Assembly: GCF_043678055.1 (NCBI RefSeq)
Contig: NZ_JBHEQA010000002.1
Location: 434,001-498,000, forward strand
Length of the DNA: 64,000 nucleotides
Origin: Spongiimicrobium salis
GTDB lineage: Bacteria; Bacteroidota; Bacteroidia; Flavobacteriales; Flavobacteriaceae
Reading direction: 5' to 3'
How positions within the stretch are numbered: the stretch's first letter is position 1; each line of letters begins with the position of its first letter. A model generated the notes under the pieces. That model searched no databases, was not told the origin of the DNA, and worked only from the letters and a program-made list of their open reading frames with translations. Shown in pieces: positions 61,339-64,000 of the stretch. The position numbers and the translations under genes are program-made.

Positions 61339-62454
61339 TTGGCAGCGAAAAAAAGACGGTACGATATTGATTGGTTACGTGTTATTGCCATTATAGCAGT
61401 ATACCTACATCATATAGGTATGCCCTTTAACGGGGATGACTTCCATATTATGAATGCAACATCCAGCAAGGTTTTGGATGATATTATGGTATTTTTTGAA
61501 CAGTTTAGGTTGCCCTTGTTGTTTCTTATTTCGGGTACCGGTACCATGTATGCCTTTGCCAAACGAACTTGGTTACAATTTTTGAAAGAACGCAGTGCAC
61601 GTCTGATTATTCCACTCATCTTTGGCGTGCTTTTTATTGTACCTCCCCAAACCTATTACGAGCGTATAGATCATTTTGAATCTTACGGCGCTGTATATGA
61701 AACCGTATCTTTTTTTGAGGTGAATCATCTATGGTTTATTGAAAACTTATTTATACTGTCAGTACTCCTGATTCCTTTCATTGTTTTTCTGAAATCATCG
61801 AAAGCAGATCGATTGCTCCGACAATTGAATCAAGTCGTTTCCAAAAAATATGGCCTCCTCATTGGAGCGATTCCTTTAATCCTTATTACGATTGTACTAA
61901 AGCAATACTATCCGGATAACTCCAAGGCCATTGGTAACCTCTCCTCTACCTTTTACTATGGCTATTTTTTTATGGCCGGAATGTTGTTTACGGCCTCAAA
62001 GAACAGTTGGAAATACCTTAAAACCTATAGAAAATACCATGGTATTGCCTTTGTGATCAGTGCTGTTGCATTTTATGGGTACTACTTTCTGCCCAACGCC
62101 TATATAGCTCCCTACCTCTCTTTGGAAGTTCAATGGGGCATATGGTATGCGGTATGCGGCTTGGTAGGTTGGACTTTGGTAATCACCTTATTGGGATATG
62201 GACAACTTTGGTGGAACAAAAGCAGTAGGCTATTGAAAGTCTGCAATGAAGCGATTTACCCCTTTTATATTTTACATCAAACCGTGATTGTTGTGCTGGG
62301 ATACTATATCATTCAATTCAATTGGAGCATTCCAGCAAAGATTATGGTATTGCTCTTTACTTCCTTTCCCCTTATTGTAATGATCTACAGATTCTTGATT
62401 TACCCCTTTAAAATACCCCGACTGCTTTTTGGAATGAAGAAGAAACCTGCTTAA
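61339..62454 (+). CDS. Acyltransferase-3 family membrane protein
   Basis: This acyltransferase-3/OpgC-like integral membrane protein (about 371 residues from the chosen start) has roughly ten transmembrane helices. Key segments are YDIDWLRVIAIIAVYLHH with the likely catalytic His, FRLPLLFLISG, and IYPFYILHQTVIVVLGYYII. It is a paralogue of 48213-49355. The start is a problem: there is no in-frame ATG before the first helix, so I use the TTG at 61339, giving MAAKKRRYDID as in relatives. ATGs at 61281 and 61308 are one frame off and would join this frame only through a shift near the A7 run at 61348-61354. Confidence 0.85.
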   Translation: MAAKKRRYDIDWLRVIAIIAVYLHHIGMPFNGDDFHIMNATSSKVLDDIMVFFEQFRLPLLFLISGTGTMYAFAKRTWLQFLKERSARLIIPLIFGVLFIVPPQTYYERIDHFESYGAVYETVSFFEVNHLWFIENLFILSVLLIPFIVFLKSSKADRLLRQLNQVVSKKYGLLIGAIPLILITIVLKQYYPDNSKAIGNLSSTFYYGYFFMAGMLFTASKNSWKYLKTYRKYHGIAFVISAVAFYGYYFLPNAYIAPYLSLEVQWGIWYAVCGLVGWTLVITLLGYGQLWWNKSSRLLKVCNEAIYPFYILHQTVIVVLGYYIIQFNWSIPAKIMVLLFTSFPLIVMIYRFLIYPFKIPRLLFGMKKKPA

Positions 62455-62484
62455 GATAACTATAGTACTCGAAAAGAGGACGGC

Positions 62485-63240
62485 TTATTTAATTAGGCGA
62501 ATGTTACCACTTACAGTGCTTAATTCGACATCATGAAGACCTTGGTCAAAGTTCCCTTGGGCAAAGCTACCTATTAGTTTTTCGCCTATAATGATTTTGG
62601 GTATCTGCCCTTCTTTTTTAATTTTTCCAATAGTTGTTTCGGCCTTTAAACTTAGAGCTTTCCCAATTTTCATTGCAATATGGCCACTTATGGTCTTTAA
62701 AGTCATGTCACCATTATATTGGTTAATGGTAATATTTCCGCTTATGATATCTGCAATAAGATTGCCATCGAAGGAAGTGATGGTTAGGTTGCCAGCAGTA
62801 CTTTTTACGGTTAATGCAATGTTTTCAGGGGCATAAAGTACATATTCTGCATGAATGGGAATTCCATTAATCGTGATTTCATCATGTTCTGTATCACCAT
62901 CCATTTTAATGGTAGTTCCCCTATCCTTGTTGGAGAAAATACCTTTAGATTTTTTTTGTTTTTTAAATAATCTACCATAAGAAGACTTTATCCGTATACC
63001 ATTGGAGCGCTCCTTTATATCTAAATTAAAATGGTCATCAAGTTTGCCATTGTCTATTCTTACCGATGCTTTTAGAAGGATTTCATTTTTCTGCCAACTA
63101 TGTACCTTAATCGTTCGAGCATAGGGCAATGTTAACATAATATGATCCGCCCTACCTATTGGAATTTCCCGTTCTAAGGTCTTTTGAGCTTCTAATTGAA
63201 CATTCCAAAGGATGAACAAGATGAGTATTGATTTTTTCAT
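62485..63240 (-). CDS. Secreted DUF4097-like beta-repeat protein
   Basis: This 251-residue exported protein has a signal peptide (MKKSILILFILWNVQLEAQ) and a mature part of short repeated beta strands typical of DUF4097/adhesin-like families (VKSTAGNLTITSFDGNLIADIISGNITINQYNGDMTLKTISGHIAMKI is the run at about 162-209). These are right-handed beta-solenoid-like folds of unknown function. It lies downstream of the partial LytTR regulator on the same strand with a 146-base gap, so the two may be related functionally. Confidence 0.82.
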   Translation of the reverse strand: MKKSILILFILWNVQLEAQKTLEREIPIGRADHIMLTLPYARTIKVHSWQKNEILLKASVRIDNGKLDDHFNLDIKERSNGIRIKSSYGRLFKKQKKSKGIFSNKDRGTTIKMDGDTEHDEITINGIPIHAEYVLYAPENIALTVKSTAGNLTITSFDGNLIADIISGNITINQYNGDMTLKTISGHIAMKIGKALSLKAETTIGKIKKEGQIPKIIIGEKLIGSFAQGNFDQGLHDVELSTVSGNIRLIK

Positions 63241-63386
63241 TTTTGATTGATGATTTTAGAGCATAAATGCCATGTTATATACTACAAAAATGAAACTCAA
63301 AATCGATGACATAAAATTGAAAAGGACGAACTAAGGAAAAATACGAATGAAATGGGATAAAAATGCACGTAAATACCTATAGCGTT

Positions 63387-64000
63387 CTAAGAATCTAGCC
63401 AAATCCTAAATTTAGCCGTAGAATTTGAGCTTGTAATCAATTTGTCTTTAGCTCCTTTCATATGCAAAACCAACCTATTCTTAAAATAGTTTTCCATCCG
63501 TAAAATATGATTGATGTTGACAATATGACTTCGATTGATCTTAAAAAACTGTTTTGGGTTTAAGGTTTCGTTCAGGCGGGTAATACTCTGCGAAAACAAA
63601 TGTGAGACCCCAGTATCATCAATCAGTTTACAAAAGGTTCCCGATGCTTCAATAAAACTGATGTGCTCCGTATGCAATAGGTGCATCCCTTTGGGGGTTT
63701 TAATGACGAATCTAGATTTGTAGCTATGCTGTTGCTTTAAAGCCATAGTAACATCATTTAGTACGGTCTGGTCTATGTGATACGGTCGCTCTTGATGAAA
63801 AAGTTGTCGATATTTCTGTAATGCCAGACTAATGTCCTCCACAGTATATGGTTTTAATACATAGGCAATGCCGTTAATTTTAAAGGCATCCAACAGGTAT
63901 TCGTTGTACGCGGTACAGAAAATAATGGGACAATTCACGGTAAGGGACTTGAACAAATCAATGACCGTACCATCCAATAATTGAATGTCCGAAAATATGA
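63387..64000 (-). CDS. LytTR-family response regulator, 5' end cut by window edge
   Basis: The frame stays open to the end of the window, so the N-terminus is missing. The visible part opens within the receiver domain at IFSDIQLLDGT, where the Asp is the likely phospho-acceptor, then FCTAYNEYLLDAFKINGIAYVLKPY, and continues with a LytTR DNA-binding domain (MHLLHTEHISFIEASGTFCKLI, FKINRSHIVNINHIL). The TTG at about 63977 is an internal Leu codon, not the start. A partner kinase would be expected just beyond the edge. Confidence 0.9.
   Translation of the reverse strand, partial: IFSDIQLLDGTVIDLFKSLTVNCPIIFCTAYNEYLLDAFKINGIAYVLKPYTVEDISLALQKYRQLFHQERPYHIDQTVLNDVTMALKQQHSYKSRFVIKTPKGMHLLHTEHISFIEASGTFCKLIDDTGVSHLFSQSITRLNETLNPKQFFKINRSHIVNINHILRMENYFKNRLVLHMKGAKDKLITSSNSTAKFRIWLDS

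Overview
The window looks like chromosomal DNA of a marine-type member of the Flavobacteriaceae (Bacteroidota). The evidence is moderate-to-low GC, many secreted proteins and lipoproteins with flavobacterial signal peptides, VPS10/BNR-repeat proteins, LytS/LytTR two-component systems, SCO and YHYH proteins, and one promoter of the Bacteroidota type (TTG - 19 nt - TAnnTTTG). I saw no rRNA, tRNA, CRISPR array, insertion sequence or phage gene. All functions are read from sequence motifs alone.

Region 1 (1-27.3 kb, almost all minus strand) is a block of secreted hydrolases and accessory genes. It holds a tricorn-like protease, a small membrane protein, a penicillin-acylase-family enzyme, an S9 prolyl-oligopeptidase-family enzyme and three large VPS10/BNR-repeat proteins. 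Two of the VPS10 proteins lie directly upstream of a hydrolase in a tight operon. Among them sit mogA, a MerC-like/DUF1826 pair with a 7-1-7 palindrome over its promoter (a probable Zur-type zinc switch), a CPBP-family membrane protease, an AraC-type membrane regulator next to a hypothetical-yceI operon that carries a striking repeated dyad, and an M20 deacylase (argE-like) coupled to a YfcC/DcuC-type transporter.

Region 2 (27.7-29.7 kb, plus strand) is a three-gene lipoprotein cluster: YHYH protein, YwqK/MORN-like protein and SCO copper protein.

Region 3 (29.8-57.3 kb) is the most unusual part. It is an island of paralogous envelope proteins built from a few modules: a PD40/TolB-like propeller introduced by a KPPGL-type signature, a serine-beta-lactamase-fold (CubicO) domain, an esterase-D-type alpha/beta hydrolase, and TPRs. 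The modules occur alone, as adjacent genes and as fusions. Of five beta-lactamase-fold proteins, three have lost the SxxK catalytic pair, and one of three esterases has Glu in place of the nucleophile Ser, so much of the island seems to encode pseudoenzymes. Three plus-strand LytS-type kinase/LytTR regulator pairs punctuate the island, each divergent from a minus-strand hydrolase/propeller cluster. A 33-codon remnant of a PD40 C-terminus shows that modules are also being lost.

Region 4 (57.4-64 kb) holds a lipoprotein with six ~101-residue repeats in an A-A-B-A-A-B pattern, an FKBP-type isomerase lipoprotein with a clear terminator, a membrane-anchored LytTR protein followed by an acyltransferase-3 enzyme (a paralogue of the one at 48-49 kb), a DUF4097-like secreted protein, and a LytTR response regulator cut by the window edge.
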